A DNA stretch of 64,000 bases from CAMTWZ01 sp041749075. Lineage in GTDB: Bacteria; Bacteroidota; Rhodothermia; Balneolales; HLUCCA01. The translations under genes and the position numbers were made by a program. How positions within the stretch are numbered: position 1 is the stretch's first letter; every line of letters begins with the position of its first letter. This document shows, in pieces, positions 36,097 through 47,900 of the stretch. The notes under the pieces are model-generated. The model saw only the letters and a list, made by a program, of their open reading frames with translations, was not told the DNA's origin and made no database searches. The stretch spans positions 77,919-141,918 of the forward strand of contig JBGTBY010000018.1 in the NCBI GenBank assembly GCA_041749075.1, read 5' to 3'.

Positions 36097-39045
36097 CTAC
36101 TTCACCAGAACCATCTTTCTCGTCTGAACCTGCCCGCCCGATTCTAGACGATACACATATACACCTGAGGCGAGGTTCGACGCATCGAAACTCACACTGT
36201 GCCGGCCCGCATCCTGTACGCCATCCACAAGTATAGCTACCCGCCTTCCCAAAGTATCATAAACGGTTAAAAGGGTCGGGCCGATTTCTGATTTCCGATA
36301 CCCGATTTCCGTCTTCGGATTAAACGGATTCGGCACATTTTGCTCCAGCTCGAAACGATGCGGCGATTCATGTCCTTCCCCTTCAATGCCGACCGTGATT
36401 TGCTTTGCCTCCAGACTCACATTGTTGAACGTGACTCGATTCCCTAAATCATCATTCATCCGATCTCCATCGAACCGGATACGGATCTTGAAATCGGGGT
36501 TGTCATCCACCTCGTCAATGAAGCTGAAATCGACGTCGATGCGTTGATACACCTCGCTCAGTGCGAAGACGGACTTGTTCAAGCCGGATGTGATCCAGAT
36601 CGGCGTGCCGGATGTCACCGAATAATCGATGATGAGTCGGTCCGCCGCGCCTTCATCCATCACGGCGAAGGCGAATCGAACGCCGTTAGAGCCTGACGTC
36701 GGCAGATGGACGATGAGCTCGGTTTCGCCCGCATCCCCACGAAACGGTTGTTTGATCTGCACCCCACGCATCGCTCCGGCCACGAAGGCGCTTCCTGCCA
36801 TCGCATCGGATGAATAATTCACAGACGTCGGCGAATTCCGTCGTTCCATCGACGCTTTGCGCCAGTTGGGATGGGTGCCCGTGAAGGGGTAACCAGCCAA
36901 TGCCGATTTGAACTCGATGTATGCGTTAGAACTGGCGGGAAATGTGGCATCGAGGCGCATCAACGGCTCATCATTCGGGACCGAGGTTCCGAAATGCCAA
37001 AATCGGTGGATTTGGAACGGAGTGATTTCCGGCGGTGTGCCCATTTGCGAATCCATCCAGCTCATGCGGGTCATGAGCCAATTCCGCATCCAGGTCACTT
37101 CCGAATCATAGGTCGGACCCACATACCAATTCGGCCAGACTTTTACACCCAGTATCGGCCATTTCTGATAATGACGAACCTGCGCCTCCGCCAATGCTTG
37201 CGCATTACTGGAGATCATGCCGTTGATCGCTTCCGGCGAAAACACTCCTCGTCGCAATTCCCACCAGCGATACCTCATTTTTTGAACAAAATCGGGATCG
37301 GTTAGCAGACGTGAATACCAATTCCGGATGCCGCAATCCGGATAACATCCATTCTGAAGGTCGATGTGATACCAGCCGTACGGCGACCATCCATTGACAT
37401 AATCCGCGTTTCCAGAGCTGATGTTGAAATCCCAAACCGGGCCCATCACCAATTTTCCACCGCGGTCTTTATGCAAAAACGTGCTCAAGCGATACCCATC
37501 GATTTCCTTCAGGTATTCGGTAATCAAAAAATGATCGATGAAAGAATCCGGTTCGATATAGGCCGCATATCCGGCGCCCGGATCCCGATAATTGGACCCA
37601 TACAACGCGTTTTCGAACTGATTCACGTAATTGCGGATGTAATTCTTTTGGGATGTCGTCAGCTCAGCTTCGCTGGGTCGGTAATAGGCCATCTGATGAT
37701 TGCTGACGGGCCTGAACCCACTTTCACCTTCGTTGAGACGGTCTTTTCGGATGATGTAGCCACCGGTGATGTCCGGCTCGGAGGTGTCATTCGGGGTCAG
37801 TTGTGTGATGTCCACACGATGTTCGCCCCACTTCACCCGTTCCACAAGAACATACACGCCGGCGTAATGGGTTTGGCTGACCGAGCCCGTGCCTGAATGC
37901 AGAAACAATTCCACATAACGGGTTCGTGGCGCCCATCGACCCATGTTTTCAGACAGTTGATAGGCCAACACATTCCGCATCAGGGTTTTTTCGCCATAAG
38001 GCGCATACAAGATCCAATTGTGATCGACTGGCATCCCCAATAAGTCCTCATCGCGGTTGCCATTCCATTCGGTGCGAAGCTCCACGCCGTACATTTTCTG
38101 AGGAAAGGTTTGGGAACTGGATCCACGGATGTCGGCGTCGACACGGGTGTGGAGGGTGGTGGGTCCGGCCAGCCGTGCCCGACCATCCGCCTCGCGATCG
38201 ATCAGAATCATGCTCGCTGGCGTTTTGTCGCCACCTGTGATCGGAAGATTGTGCTGCATCAACACCACGATCGGCAGATTCGAACTCCAATTCGGGATGG
38301 TGGAGCTGACTCGAGCATAGGTATGCGTCACCACGGCGCTTTGCAAATCGTTTCCGCGCGTGGCGATTGCTCGGATGCGCTGGCTCGATGTGAATGAAAT
38401 CGGATTCGAGTATAGAGTCGACATTCCTGGACGTGGAATCGTGCCATCCGTGGTGTAATGAATCTGCGCACCGGGCTCGGCCGATAAAGTGAGCGTCACA
38501 TTCGTGAGGTACATGCCGCCTTCGCGGGAAAACGCGGGAGGTGCCACCAAACTCTCGTATGATGTCGTGGTATTCGCCACGCCAGGCGTGGGCTGCGCGA
38601 AATATCCAAATCCCGATGCCGTACGTCCGAAGGAAATTCCGGTATACAGGGATGTTGCGGGAAGGATGTCGGCGCGGGTTCCGTTCGGCGCTGTGAGCAC
38701 CACTGGCTCGCCCTCAGCGGACAAGCTGAAATTCGTGTGCAGATTTCGCGACGCATCGCGACGGTCTTTGCCCGAAGCGAACACGATCAAATAGGCGCCT
38801 GGTGCGAGCGATACATCCGGAAACACCCATTTGAAGGGTGAAATCGGGTTATCGGAAAGGCCAAATCCCGTTAAATCGATGGGGGATGCGGATGGATTAT
38901 GCAACTCGATCCAGTCCGGATACTGCGCGTCTTCATCAGCAACGGTACTCAGATTCGAGGATTGGATTTCGTTAAGCTGTTGAGCGGCAATCGGACGAGC
39001 GGAAAAAACAGCAATTACGCTCAAAAAGTAGATGATTCGGAACAT
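36097..39045 (-). CDS. Secreted CotH-like protein with lamin-tail domain and type IX sorting tail
   Basis: 982 residues from ATG 39045 (signal ending IAAQ); 60 further upstream codons are rejected because they overlap the divergent gene. Order: lamin-tail domain (LNEIQSSNLSTVADEDAQYPDWIELHN split over about 22-140), a chitobiase-like strand domain (AQIHYTTDGTIPRPG), and the CotH kinase-like domain at about 270-620 (LGMPVDHNWILYAPY, GGYIIRKDRL, GPVWDFNISSGN). The C-terminus is the type IX sorting tail (NVPNPFNPKTEIGY, TVYDTLGRRV, SGVYVYRLES). CotH-fold proteins can phosphorylate proteins; whether this one does is not known. Confidence 0.88.
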   Translation of the reverse strand: MFRIIYFLSVIAVFSARPIAAQQLNEIQSSNLSTVADEDAQYPDWIELHNPSASPIDLTGFGLSDNPISPFKWVFPDVSLAPGAYLIVFASGKDRRDASRNLHTNFSLSAEGEPVVLTAPNGTRADILPATSLYTGISFGRTASGFGYFAQPTPGVANTTTSYESLVAPPAFSREGGMYLTNVTLTLSAEPGAQIHYTTDGTIPRPGMSTLYSNPISFTSSQRIRAIATRGNDLQSAVVTHTYARVSSTIPNWSSNLPIVVLMQHNLPITGGDKTPASMILIDREADGRARLAGPTTLHTRVDADIRGSSSQTFPQKMYGVELRTEWNGNRDEDLLGMPVDHNWILYAPYGEKTLMRNVLAYQLSENMGRWAPRTRYVELFLHSGTGSVSQTHYAGVYVLVERVKWGEHRVDITQLTPNDTSEPDITGGYIIRKDRLNEGESGFRPVSNHQMAYYRPSEAELTTSQKNYIRNYVNQFENALYGSNYRDPGAGYAAYIEPDSFIDHFLITEYLKEIDGYRLSTFLHKDRGGKLVMGPVWDFNISSGNADYVNGWSPYGWYHIDLQNGCYPDCGIRNWYSRLLTDPDFVQKMRYRWWELRRGVFSPEAINGMISSNAQALAEAQVRHYQKWPILGVKVWPNWYVGPTYDSEVTWMRNWLMTRMSWMDSQMGTPPEITPFQIHRFWHFGTSVPNDEPLMRLDATFPASSNAYIEFKSALAGYPFTGTHPNWRKASMERRNSPTSVNYSSDAMAGSAFVAGAMRGVQIKQPFRGDAGETELIVHLPTSGSNGVRFAFAVMDEGAADRLIIDYSVTSGTPIWITSGLNKSVFALSEVYQRIDVDFSFIDEVDDNPDFKIRIRFDGDRMNDDLGNRVTFNNVSLEAKQITVGIEGEGHESPHRFELEQNVPNPFNPKTEIGYRKSEIGPTLLTVYDTLGRRVAILVDGVQDAGRHSVSFDASNLASGVYVYRLESGGQVQTRKMVLVK

Positions 39046-39134
39046 CCCGAAATCTACGCAATTACACCCACTGCAACGGGCAATTTGTCTAGTCAACTTG
39101 CTCATGCTACCTTGTATTCCACAACCGCACCCTT

Positions 39135-41876
39135 GTGAGAACCCTCTCCGTCCTCTTTTTTCTCGTATTACCCTTATGGGCCGACGCACAATCGGTCCAC
39201 AAGATCTCAATGGCTGATTCCACACGATGGGGCAGTTTCAACATGGCCAACACCGGTGTATGGTCGTTGCGGATTTCGGAAGACTCGGAATCGTTACCTG
39301 TCCGCATCAACAAAATGGACAGTATCCGGACATTGCCCCAATGGAACGGGTACGGCATCTTTGAAACCACGCTGGAGATTGATTCGGTCCTCAGCTCGCG
39401 CCCTTGGGATCTGGGGTATTACTCGCCTGGTGGTGTCCGAATCTGGCTCAACGATCAACTCGTGTTGCGAACCGGACATCCATCTCCTAACCCGGATGAA
39501 GAAACGCTGGCTCGGTTTCTGAACATCGTGAATCGACCCGTGCTCCTTCGAGAAGGGCTAAACACCATCCGTATCGAGTATTCCGAGCATACGGTGCCAT
39601 TCCAGTTTGTCACAGGATTGGGCAATGTGCGGCTCGGCATGATCGACCTTTACTTGAAGAGGCCATTTCCGGACGGGTATCAACGCCGGCATCGCGCCTT
39701 CATCTTCGGCGGTACCTTGTTGATTCTCCTCACGCTGATCCTGATCCATGGGTTCCTGTCGATCCAATTCAGAAACGAATACCATCATTCGGTGATGCTC
39801 ACCATCGGCTTCATCGCCTTGCATGCGTTCACCACTCTCGCCGACAGCATGATCGATTGGACGTTCGCCTATGCACCCTTCTACGAAATCTCGTATGCCA
39901 CGGCATTCATCTTCGTGGCCTATTATTTCACCATGTCGCTACGCCACAACTATAAACTACCCACTAACTACATCCCACTCAGGGTTGTTCTGATCCTCTC
40001 CTTGATCATCGCCATCCATTCGGCGTTCAATAGCCGAGCCTATTTGCACATCCTGCATCCCGGTCTAGCCATCATCGCAGTTGTCTATGGAGTTTGGACG
40101 ATGTGGGAAGCCAAACGTGCGTCGAAAGACAACGAGATCGCCACCATCCTCATCGGGTTTCTTGTGACCATGGGTGGAGCCTTGGCTTATTCTCTGTTCT
40201 ATCTGGCTTTCCGCAGCACAAATGATGTCCTTCTCATCGTTTCGGCGCTCACCGCCTACACGGGCATACCGATCGCCCTCACATTCAACATCGCGAAGAG
40301 CTATTCGGGTCTGTTCAAGACGATGGAGCAAAAAGTGATCGAACGTACGGCCCAGCTCCATCAGGCCAATGAATACAAATCAAGGTTTTTCGCGAATATT
40401 TCGCATGAGTTCCGCACGCCGCTCACCATCGCGCGCGGGTTGACGGATCGACTTGCCGTGCGGCATCCATCCAATCTCTCGATAGCGGACGATATACAGC
40501 CCATCCAACGCAATCTGCGTCGATTGGGCGACATGGTGAATCAGATCGTGGATTTGACCAAAGCGGATCACGATCAGATGACCTTGCATCCGAAGCATTA
40601 TCTGGCCGATTCGATCGTGGCCTTATCGGTCGAGTCGTTCCGCTCTCTCACCGAGCAACGAAATCAGATGCTCTTCTATGAATCGGACAGCCAGGGGGCC
40701 ATCGTGTATGCGGATCGGCCGAAGTTTGAAATCATCATCAACAATCTGATATCAAACGCCATCAAATTCACACCGGAAGGGGGATCGATCCAGGTCGGCA
40801 CAACGATCCATGAGGAACGCTACATCCTCACCGTGGAAGACACGGGTCGAGGCATCCCTCCGGAAGAAAAAGACGCCATTTTCGAACGCTTCCATCGAAT
40901 CAAGCAAAACAGCGACGACTATGTGGAAGGGATGGGAATCGGACTCGAACTGAGTCGCACCATCGCCCGATTGCATGGTGGCGATATCCGCCATCGAACA
41001 CCAAACTCAGGGGCTGGATCGCTGTTCGAACTCGAAATACCGCTTTCCTCGTCGCCCTATCCGGAAGATATCCTACTGGATATGGAAACAGACTTCACTT
41101 CCACAAAAGCCGTGACGGTATCGAACAAAACACCAGACCATCACATCTTATTGGTCGAAGACAATGATGATATGGCCTCTTATATCCAGGAAGTTCTGAG
41201 CGACACCGGCACTGCGAAACGAGCACGAAATGGAAAGGACGCTTTGGACCAACTGGCAACCTTCCAACCCGATCTGATCATCACGGATCTGATGATGCCC
41301 AAAATGGGCGGTGCGGCTTTGGTCGATGAACTCATGAAACATCCGGAATGGAAGCATATCCCAGTGGTGGTACTTACGGCAAAATCGTTGGAAGCCGACA
41401 AGCTCGACCTGTTGCGCATCGGCGTGGTCGATTACATCACCAAACCGTTTTCGGTGGATGAACTTCAATTCAAATGCCGGAATCTGATCGCCCTCTCCAA
41501 GAAACGCATCAAAGCGAGGATCGTGCTCGGAGAGGATGCGACGTTGCCCGGTCGGGAGCAGATCTCACCGAAAGCAGCAGAGTGGGTCAAGAAGAACATC
41601 AAAGACCAGAGCTTATCGGTAGATGGCCTCGCCGATCACTTGAACATGAGCCGCAGAACCTTGTACCGTCAGCTCGAAGCGGAAACCGGAATGACCACAG
41701 CCGAGTTCATCCGCGAAATCCGCTTGCAAACGGCACGTTCCTTGTTGAAAAACAGCTCATCCACCACGATGGAGAACATTGCTACGAATGTCGGGTACAC
41801 CAACGCACGGACATTCCGCAACGTGTATAGAGAGCGTTTCGGGGTGCATCCGTTGGACGAGGTGACGTCGGCATGA
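39135..41876 (+). CDS. Hybrid sensor kinase/response regulator with AraC-type output
   Basis: One-protein two-component system. A signal peptide and beta-rich sensor (1-190, 7TMR-DISM-like) are followed by seven transmembrane helices (about 195-395). HisKA is KSRFFANISHEFRTPLT with the phospho-His near 424; HATPase is at about 530-640 (NLISNAIKF, DTGRGIPPEE, GMGIGLELS). A receiver at about 675-790 has phospho-Asp in IITDLMMPK near 716, and an AraC/XylS HTH spans 810-913. The start is GTG 39135. It is oriented toward the giant secreted-protein gene 84 bases downstream, the obvious candidate target. Confidence 0.92.
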   Translation: MRTLSVLFFLVLPLWADAQSVHKISMADSTRWGSFNMANTGVWSLRISEDSESLPVRINKMDSIRTLPQWNGYGIFETTLEIDSVLSSRPWDLGYYSPGGVRIWLNDQLVLRTGHPSPNPDEETLARFLNIVNRPVLLREGLNTIRIEYSEHTVPFQFVTGLGNVRLGMIDLYLKRPFPDGYQRRHRAFIFGGTLLILLTLILIHGFLSIQFRNEYHHSVMLTIGFIALHAFTTLADSMIDWTFAYAPFYEISYATAFIFVAYYFTMSLRHNYKLPTNYIPLRVVLILSLIIAIHSAFNSRAYLHILHPGLAIIAVVYGVWTMWEAKRASKDNEIATILIGFLVTMGGALAYSLFYLAFRSTNDVLLIVSALTAYTGIPIALTFNIAKSYSGLFKTMEQKVIERTAQLHQANEYKSRFFANISHEFRTPLTIARGLTDRLAVRHPSNLSIADDIQPIQRNLRRLGDMVNQIVDLTKADHDQMTLHPKHYLADSIVALSVESFRSLTEQRNQMLFYESDSQGAIVYADRPKFEIIINNLISNAIKFTPEGGSIQVGTTIHEERYILTVEDTGRGIPPEEKDAIFERFHRIKQNSDDYVEGMGIGLELSRTIARLHGGDIRHRTPNSGAGSLFELEIPLSSSPYPEDILLDMETDFTSTKAVTVSNKTPDHHILLVEDNDDMASYIQEVLSDTGTAKRARNGKDALDQLATFQPDLIITDLMMPKMGGAALVDELMKHPEWKHIPVVVLTAKSLEADKLDLLRIGVVDYITKPFSVDELQFKCRNLIALSKKRIKARIVLGEDATLPGREQISPKAAEWVKKNIKDQSLSVDGLADHLNMSRRTLYRQLEAETGMTTAEFIREIRLQTARSLLKNSSSTTMENIATNVGYTNARTFRNVYRERFGVHPLDEVTSA

Positions 41877-41960
41877 TGGCACAAAAACGCCGGTAAACTG
41901 GCACACGGCTGAACGACGGTCGCTTTATCCTGAGGCTGAACCATCACCTGTTTCAGCCAC

Positions 41961-44900
41961 ATGAAAACTCTATTCATCCTCATCCTCTTACTGGCATCCG
42001 GAATTGTATCCGCACAAGACATTCCGAGCTCAGGACTCCGTGTCCATCTCAAAGCCGATGCCGGCACATCCACCACATTCGATGGGGTTGCCATCACCCA
42101 GTGGAACGACCAATCGGGTAACGGCTTTCATGCCACGGCACCCGGTGGACAGCCCGTTTATCAGTCGAATGTGATCAATGGTCAGCCGGCGTTGTTCTTC
42201 AACGGTGCGCAGTACCTCCACATCGCAAATACGAGTGCACTCGGCTTGGTAAATAGCGATTACGAGATGTTCTTCGTTGCCAAAAGCAGCAACTCGGGCA
42301 TCCAGTTCCTCGGTGCTGGGAGCTTGGGACACCACGAGGTGCACTACAACGGACTCGGCGGACTGCGCTTCATTGCGAACGATGATGCGGGGATCAACCA
42401 TGGCACGAACCTAGCTTACACCGATGGAAATCCACGGATACTCAGCGTACGGGCCACGGGCGCGAACGGATTGGCGAGGGTGGATGGCCTGGATGTGGGC
42501 AACTCGCTGAACTCACGGTCTTCATCCGACGCCATGTTCCGCCTCGGAGATCGTAGCGTAGGCGGTTATCCGCTGATCGGTCACATCGCCGAAGTGATCA
42601 TCTACAACCGGGTGTTGAGCAAGCTTGAACGGTACCAGGTGGAAACGTACCTCGCTCAAAAATATGGAGTGGCCAATGCAACGGCGAACGCCCCAACATT
42701 GACCCTCGATTCGTATTCGACCAGTCAGCTACAGGGTGTCACCTTCTCTGGCAGCGTGAACCCGAACGGCACGGCCACCACATACCGGTTTCTATACGGA
42801 ACCGATGAAAACAACCTCACTCTGAGCACAGAGCCGAAGACGGTCGGCAGCGGCACGAGCGCTGTCGCGGTGAGCGCCTCCATACCCGGACTTTCCCTAT
42901 CGCAGACCTATTATGTGGCCTTGGTCGCCGAAAACGCCGCGCATGGGGCTAGAACATCGACTCAGGAGTTCACCATTTTGGGCCAGCCCACTGAGCCCGC
43001 TACCGCATCCATCCCGGCCATTGGACTTCGATTGCATCTCAAGGCCGATGCCGGCACTTCGACCACGGTTGAGAACCAGGCGGTCAACCAATGGCTCGAC
43101 CAATCCGGAAACGGATTCACGGCGACCGCACCGGCCGGACAACCCGTCTATGTCTCCAGCTCGATCAACGGTCTCCCAGCGTTGCAATTCAACGGCGCTC
43201 AAGTGCTCCACATTTCCAACACCGGCTCGATCGGCCTCACCAACAACGACTACGAGATGTTCTTTGTGGCGAAGAGCAGCAATTCGAACATCCAGTTCTT
43301 GGCATCGGGCGGTTTGCCCGAGCATGAAGTGCACCTGAACGGTGCTTCGGGCATGCGATTCATCCCTCGAAATTCGGTGTTCATCGACAATGGCGCCAAC
43401 CAGGCCTACACCGATGGCTTGCAGCGGATTTTCAGCGTCCGGGCGTCGTCCACAACAGGTGTGTCGCGTTTGAACGGTGTGGATGCGAGCCAAGCTACCG
43501 ATTCCCGATCTTCGGTCGATGCCATGTTCCGGCTCGGAATGCGAAGCGATGGCTCCTATCCCTTGGTCGGGCACATCTCCGAAGTGCTCCTCTACAACCG
43601 CACCCTGACCACGCAAGAACGTGCGCAAGTGGAAAACTATCTGGCGCAGAAGTATGCGGTCGACTCCGACAATCTGACCCTCCCGACCGCATCGATTGAC
43701 ATGCCGACCACGACACAAGACCTGACGGCCAACTTCACGGGCACGGTGAATCCGAACGGTGTGGCCACCAGCGTGCGCTTCGCCTACGGTACCGATCCTG
43801 AGAATCTGAATCTTCTCACCGACCCGGTTTCCATCGGAAGCGGGACTGAGGATGTGGACGTGAGCGCGATGGTGTCGGGTCTCTCCCGTTTCGAGACCTA
43901 TTCTGTGAAACTGATCGCATCCACCGATTTCCAGACCGTCGAAACCGGACTGTTATCGTTCGACACATCGTACCTCGAGGTGATCAGCTTTGGCTGGATC
44001 ATTGGCGCTGACAGTGAAAACCCGCAAGAAACCCTTCTCTCCGCCTCGTTTCAGCTCGGAGTCCCAGACGCCACCGGATCGGAGTACAAAATCCGCTTAG
44101 GATCGTACGAAACCGAGTACACCTCCGCCGATCACCTCTCTGGCACGTTCTTTCAGACGGTTTGGCTGCCGAACGAGGATCTTGTCTACGGGCAGACCTA
44201 CGAGTTGGTGCTGATCGGGAAAAGCCCCAACGGAAAACTGACCTACAGCGACACCTTGTCGGCACTGTACTACGGGCAGCCATCGGTGGTGCTCACCTCC
44301 GCCACTGCATCACCCGACGGCACGGTTGAGGTGGTCGGCAGCGTGAATCCGAATGGTGCCGCCACCTCCTACTCCATCTGGTACGGAACCGATCTGCAGA
44401 GCCTGACCGAAACCGCGTTGGTGTCTGTGGGCAATGGCACGTCCCCCGTCTCCATCGACCGCACATTCGAATCCCTTACTCCGGGGCAGAACTACCACAT
44501 CTACCTGTATGCCGAGAACGACAGATTCACCGTCGAGTCGGACACGCTGACCTTCACCACGAAATGGGCCAGCGCGTCGATGGTTGACGTGACCAGTACC
44601 CGCGAATCCGGCGCCACCTTCAGCGGCTTGGTGAACCCGAACGGTTTCGAAACGGAGTTCCGATTCCGTTTCGGAGCGGATTCCACCGCTTGGACCTCGG
44701 CAGGATTCGGTTCGATCGAAATCCCCGTAGAGGTTGCCGATATCCAGGTGCCCAACAACGCGACGTATGACGTGTTTCTGGAGGCCCGGATCGGGGTCAA
44801 CATCATCCAATCAGACACCCTCACATTCGACACCTATTATGTTGAATTGCGGAATGTGGCGCTCAGCTTAGGGTCCCAAGACGGTGTGCTAGGCATCATC

Positions 44901-47900
44901 GTCAGTGGTATTGTGGATGCGTTTGGAAACGAGGACGCAATCTATGTCCTCCGTTTCGGATCAGACCCCGAAGACCTGTCGCTGATAGGTGAGTCTCAAT
45001 CCGCGCCGTATGAACTCAGTCGGTTCATCGATTACGAAGGTGCGCTCATACCTGGCAACACCTATTACGCCCAAGTGGAGGCGATTGGTGCGACGGATCG
45101 TTCGGTCACCAGCCCGCTCGAAAGCATCCGCTTCGCCGGACTTCCGATCGCCGTGCTCGACAGCGTCACCACATCACAGTCACTCACCGCGCGGTTCGAT
45201 GGCAGCATCAACCCAAATGCCGGAAATGTGAGCTACGTGGTTCAGTTCGGTACCGACCGCAACAATTTGAACCAGACCAGCGCCGTGCAGACCGTGGAGA
45301 ACACTGGACTGAACCCGGTAGCGGAGTGGACCACAGTGGAGAACCTTACCCCAGGTGTCGTCTACTATGCCACGATTGCTGTCACCAACGGTAATTACCC
45401 GACGCAGCGAAGCGATACGCTCGAGGTCGACATGAGGTACGCGACCGTCGTTTACTTCAACCCAGATGTGGAGAATCCTACAGATGTGCGGTTCTACATG
45501 GGCTCCAATCCGCATGGTTCCTTCAAAATAGGACAGGTCAACTACGGTGCGAGCACCGATCATCTGAATCGAAGCATCATCGATTCCACTCAATATTCCG
45601 GTACGAACATGGTGACACGTACCCTACTTGTGAACGACCTCTCGCCCGATTCAACCTATTACGCACAGTGGGTGATCACCGATCTCACTGGCGGACCCAC
45701 CACGTACTCCGAAGTCGTTGAATTCAACACCATCTTCCCAACCATCACCATCGACTCGGTTCTGGCGGTCGGCTATCCTGTCTTGAATGCCTACGCCACC
45801 GTCAATACGAAAAACCAGGACATCACCATACGTGGAGAATACGCTTCCCCCGGAGGGAGTTTCAGTACGCAGGATAGCCGTTACACGATATCCGTCAGCG
45901 GCAGCAACACCCCAGTGAACGTCGTCATTCCGATGACGGAACTCGACGAAGACGAGGAGTTCGCAATCCGACTCAGGGTTACCAATTCGTCGAACAAGAC
46001 CACCTATTCCGACACGGTGGATGTCGACACCTACTTCGTCGATTACTACCAACCCACAGTCTCCTATTCTGGTGCGGATGTGGCTATTCGTGTCGAACTC
46101 GAAGCACAACCCAATCTCGCCTATGCCTACCGCATCCTGAGAGGGACTCGTTCCGATTCGCTGACCGCCACGGGTGAGTTCGTGACCATGAACACCTCCA
46201 ATCGCTACACCGACATCGAAGCGATTCTCGACGCCAGCTCGTTTACTCCAGGAACCACGTACTATTTCACCATCGAAGGGCGCGGCACATCGGGCTGGAT
46301 CACCCGAAGCGACACCCTGAGCTTCTTGTACCAATCTCCGCCGTACGCAACTACACCTCAGGTGGACGCCTTTCAAAACTACTCCGCGAACCTAAGCGCC
46401 ACCGTCTATCCGAACGGACGAGCCATCAGCTATTGGATCATGCGCGGCACCCATCCCGACTCATTGTCGATCTTTGGCGACGCGACGGATGTGGCCGCGA
46501 GCTCAGACTCCGTTCTCGTGGACCTTCAGATGGCCGGGTTGACGCCGTTCAACGATTACTATGTCTCCATAGCGGTGCAGCAACAAGGCCAGTCATCCAT
46601 CGCCCGCACGGATACCGTGACCTTCGACACAAAATTTGCGGACATCTACGTGTTGGATGTGCTCAACGAGGTAGATGAAGAGTCCGACGGATGGCCCATC
46701 ATGGGCCGCTTCAGCGCTTATGTGTCGAACAACAGACTTGAAGGCACCGCTTGGGTCGTGTACGGTACCCATCCCGACAGCCTGATCCATAGCACCGACG
46801 CGATCGAGCTGGAAACGGATTCGGAATATGACGAACTCTATCTGGACATCCCGTTCGGTCCATTGGATGCGAATAAAACCTATTACGCGACGATGGTCGT
46901 CGAAAACGATTTCAGACAGAGCGTTTCAAGCATACAGCAGACCATAACCAATTACCCGGGCATCCGCGTGACCAGCGTGAATGCGGCTTATGGACAGGTG
47001 TACATTTTGGGGAACATCCAACCCAACGGGTTCGACGGTGTTTACGGGATGAAATATGGCACACACCCCGATTCCTTGAACACAACGTATAATGAGCGGA
47101 CGTTCAACTCCAATTCCCAGCCGTTCGACGCCGGATTTGAACTGTACAATCTCGACCAGAGCAATACCTATTACGCGTATCTCTACGCACGCAGCTATGG
47201 CGGGAAAATCGGCCGTACCGCGACCTTCAATTGGGACTACATCTACCCGGCGGTAGACAGCAGCCGTGTGGTCAGCACCCAAGATCTGACCGCATCGGTG
47301 GAAGCCACCATCGATACGAAAGGCATGAACCTCGATTTCTGGGTGGAAGTGTACAATGGCGTGGATGGATGGAATCGCTCCGACACCCTCCGTGTGACCG
47401 CAAGCGAAACCCCAGTGGATGTGAGTGTTCCGATTGGCACGTTTGAGCGATTCGTGGATGCAACCTTTGTTTTGGCTCTAAAGGCGGATGGAAAGCCAGT
47501 GGCCTATGCCGATACCACGACCTTCTCCCTTGATTATCCGGAGATCGTGGGCGTCGATGATGCCAATACATACATCACAGACAACCAAGTCACCGGAGTC
47601 GTGGAAGTCCGCAACCCCGGTAGACCCACCACCATCACCACGCGATATGGCTATGCGAATCATCCGGACAGTCTGATCTATACGAGAACTGACTTTACCT
47701 ATCCCGCTCAAGCAGACCTGTCGTATCTGAGCTTCTTCATGGATGGAATAAACCGAAACGATTCCATCTACTATCAGGTCGCGGCGTCCAATCCGGGATT
47801 CATCTCGTGGTCGCCCATCTGGAGCGTGTACACCATCGGGCACCAATTCACACTCGATACGCCAATCTTGACCCCCACCAGCGGTGGCACGTTCCGCGCT

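Noticed and set aside
36097..39225. Longer start of the CotH-like gene at 39225
   Set aside because: The 60 extra residues are Arg/Cys-rich, overlap the start of the divergent regulator gene, and would bury a clean signal peptide.
42897..43718. 273-codon minus-strand frame inside the giant repeat protein gene
   Set aside because: Part of a series of antisense frames that recur because the coding repeats recur; no start context or domain.
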